From: Acidobacteriota bacterium
GTDB taxonomy: Bacteria; Acidobacteriota; Aminicenantia; Aminicenantales; Saccharicenantaceae
Direction: 5' to 3'
Assembly: GCA_003476685.1 (NCBI GenBank)
Contig: DMVN01000043.1
Span: 1 to 7,337 of the forward strand
DNA length: 7,337 nucleotides
Of this stretch, positions 5,580-7,337 are shown piece by piece. The notes beneath the pieces are model-generated. The model was not told the DNA's origin, made no database searches, and saw only the letters and a list, made by a program, of their open reading frames with translations. Numbering within the stretch: position 1 is the stretch's first letter; every line of letters begins with the position of its first letter. The position numbers and the translations under genes were made by a program.

Positions 5580-7337
5580 TGTCCAAAGCCAAGCCTTGCT
5601 TGCTGTTCGCTCTGATCTTCCTGCTGACCGTGTCTTTTCTTCAAGCCCAGATCACCCGTCAGACGGGAACGGTGCGCGGGGTAATTAAGGATACTGACGG
5701 CCTGCCCCTGCCCGGCGTCATCATAAGTCTGACTGGGCCCAGTATGATGGGCAAAGCGACTGATATCAGTCAGGAAGATGGCACCTTCAGGTTGCCGGCG
5801 GTTCCCCCTGGCAACTATACTCTGACGGCCGAACTTCAGGGTTTCAAGACCATGACCCTAAATGAGGTTATAGTCAGGGTCGGACTGACAGTCACTCTTG
5901 ATATCAAGATGGAACCGGCGGCGGTTGAAGAGCAGGTGACGGTGGTGGCCCGGGCGCCCGAAATTGACGTCCAGAAGACCAAGGTCACCACAGCCGTGAC
6001 CTCTGAAGTTATCACCAGGCTGCCCCTGAACCGGAGCCTGACCAGTGTCATGAACCTGGTGCCTTCAACCGTTGGCACCATCGCTACCTATTCAGGGAGC
6101 ATTCATGGCACCGACTGGAACGGTGTGACCTACGAGGTTGACGGCATCAACGCCAACTGTCCGACCACCGGCGGGGCCTTCGGGACACCGCAGTTTGATG
6201 CCATCGAAGAAATTGAAGTCATGACCGGAGCCATCCCGGCCCAGGTGGGAACGACCGGCGGGGCTTTCGTCAACATCGTAACCAAGTCGGGCGGCAATAA
6301 CTTTTCCGGCCAGGCCCAGGTCTATTATACCAATAAGCACCTGGCCCAGGTTCTCTTTCCCGATGAGCAGCTCCGGTCGATGCAGATCGGCAAACCAGGT
6401 TTCAGCCTCTACGACCTGGATACCTCGGCCATGCTGGGCGGTCCGATCATCAAGGATAAGATCTGGTTCTTTACCGACGTGGCTTTAACCAAGTCCAGCA
6501 ACTGGGCTCCCTTCCGGCCGACGACCATCCTCGGCACCTTTTACGATCAGTACAAAGTTCCCAACCAGAACATCAGGGGCAACATCAAGTTGACCACCGA
6601 ATTCTCCAAAAAACTGAGATTCTATACGTACTTCTCCCTCAGTCAGAGCCAGAGAATGTTCGAGGCCTGGTCCAACAAGACCGAGGACAGCACCTTTGAC
6701 GCCAAGCCCACCCAGTACGTTGGCACGGCCAACCTGACCTGGATTCCCAGCAGTGATTCGTTCATTGATTTCCGGCTTAATATCAACCACCTGGATTACC
6801 CCATCACGGCCAGGAACGGCTCCGACAAGATCGGTTACAGGGACGGCTATACTGGATATATCTGGAACGGTATTCAGAGCTGGGAAAGCTTCATCATCCG
6901 CCACACCAACCAGGCCTCGGTCCGGGCCACCCATTTTGCCGATAACGTTCTGGGCGGCGACCATGAGCTGGGGGCCGGGGTGGAATTCCAGTTAGGCTGG
7001 GACCGGTATTCCTACGCCAGGCAGCAACCCATGGAATGGTATTACTACAACGGCAATCCCTACTACTGGCGCGGCTACTTTGGCGTTGACCAGCCGACCA
7101 TCTACGGAGACGGCCGCCTGTCGTTCACCAACTGCGGCCCGGGAAAAGGAGACAGCGTTACTGACCTCTACGAATACAGGATTGGCGCTTATTTTCAGGA
7201 CAACTTCACCATCAAGAACCGCCTGACCTTCAACCTGGGTTTGAGAGTCGACTCCTACAATGGCTGGAGCGGTAAAGGTCGGTCGACCGGAACCACCGGC
7301 CTGTCCTACGAAATCGGGCAGGTCCTGGCGCAGGATC
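5579..7337 (+). CDS. TonB-dependent receptor, Oar-like, with carboxypeptidase-regulatory-like domain (C-terminal part off the window)
   Basis: Outer-membrane receptor that takes up a ligand using TonB-ExbBD energy; 586 residues are present and the reading frame is open at the right edge. Family members are usually about 1000 residues, so much of the barrel is missing. Residues 1-23 are a signal peptide (hydrophobic LLFALIFLLTVSFL, likely cleavage after LQA). A carboxypeptidase-regulatory-like beta-sandwich follows at about 31-111 (GTVRGVIKDTDG, LPGVIISLTG, PPGNYTLTAELQGF). The plug covers about 115-245, starting EEQVTVVARAP, with VDGIN at 188-192, IEEIEVMTGAIPAQVG (209-224) and FVNIVTKSGGN (230-240). 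The barrel then begins, with the Oar hallmark GGPIIKDKIWFF (287-298) and many aromatic strand ends. The gene is divergent from araB and shares its operator region, so arabinose oligosaccharides or arabinan/arabinogalactan fragments are plausible ligands; this is inference. It appears richer in G and C, especially at third codon positions, than the ara genes, which may reflect high expression. Confidence 0.92.
   Translation, partial: MSKAKPCLLFALIFLLTVSFLQAQITRQTGTVRGVIKDTDGLPLPGVIISLTGPSMMGKATDISQEDGTFRLPAVPPGNYTLTAELQGFKTMTLNEVIVRVGLTVTLDIKMEPAAVEEQVTVVARAPEIDVQKTKVTTAVTSEVITRLPLNRSLTSVMNLVPSTVGTIATYSGSIHGTDWNGVTYEVDGINANCPTTGGAFGTPQFDAIEEIEVMTGAIPAQVGTTGGAFVNIVTKSGGNNFSGQAQVYYTNKHLAQVLFPDEQLRSMQIGKPGFSLYDLDTSAMLGGPIIKDKIWFFTDVALTKSSNWAPFRPTTILGTFYDQYKVPNQNIRGNIKLTTEFSKKLRFYTYFSLSQSQRMFEAWSNKTEDSTFDAKPTQYVGTANLTWIPSSDSFIDFRLNINHLDYPITARNGSDKIGYRDGYTGYIWNGIQSWESFIIRHTNQASVRATHFADNVLGGDHELGAGVEFQLGWDRYSYARQQPMEWYYYNGNPYYWRGYFGVDQPTIYGDGRLSFTNCGPGKGDSVTDLYEYRIGAYFQDNFTIKNRLTFNLGLRVDSYNGWSGKGRSTGTTGLSYEIGQVLAQD

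Noticed and set aside
5377..5592. A 71-codon minus-strand frame across O2 and the receptor leader
   Set aside because: It overlaps the operator and the receptor ribosome binding site, has no recognisable domain, and would be antisense to the receptor leader.
5836..6995. Antisense and alternative frames (up to 159 codons) within the receptor gene
   Set aside because: They are open because the gene is GC-rich with few stops in other frames; the receptor frame has a continuous, family-consistent sequence.

Overview
The window looks like chromosome from a Gram-negative, sugar-degrading bacterium. The best clue is the gene entering the right edge. It encodes an outer-membrane TonB-dependent receptor of the Oar type (signal peptide, carboxypeptidase-regulatory-like domain, plug, then a barrel with the GGPIIKDKIWFF motif), with no SusD partner visible beside it. 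Such receptors are abundant in Acidobacteriota and Aminicenantota (candidate phylum OP8), and that is my best guess for the host. This is inference from protein style, not from a marker gene. No rRNA, tRNA, mobile element or CRISPR array was found.

Layout, left to right. (1) Positions 1-885, minus strand: the N-terminal part of a probable envelope-anchored YtcJ-type amidohydrolase, cut by the window edge. (2) Positions 1023-5190, minus strand: an L-arabinose catabolic operon transcribed leftward in the order araB (ribulokinase), araD (L-ribulose-5-phosphate 4-epimerase), then a sugar isomerase. AraB and AraD are close matches to the classical enzymes. The isomerase is not AraA-like overall but belongs to the L-fucose/L-arabinose isomerase group (COG2407 type). 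(3) Positions 5191-5578: a divergent control region with back-to-back promoters and two copies of the palindrome GTTAACGTTAAC. (4) Positions 5579-7337, plus strand: the Oar-type receptor, truncated at the right edge.

How they fit together (inference): the receptor would import an arabinose-containing oligosaccharide or glycan fragment across the outer membrane. Cytoplasmic L-arabinose would then be isomerised to L-ribulose, phosphorylated by AraB and epimerised by AraD to D-xylulose 5-phosphate for the pentose phosphate pathway. The divergent promoters share the same LacI-type palindromes, so uptake and catabolism are probably controlled as one unit by a repressor encoded outside the window.

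The points most worth following are the non-AraA isomerase in an otherwise standard ara operon, the mirrored operator pair 43 bp apart, and a possible 57-codon upstream ORF whose stop overlaps the receptor start codon (TAATG).
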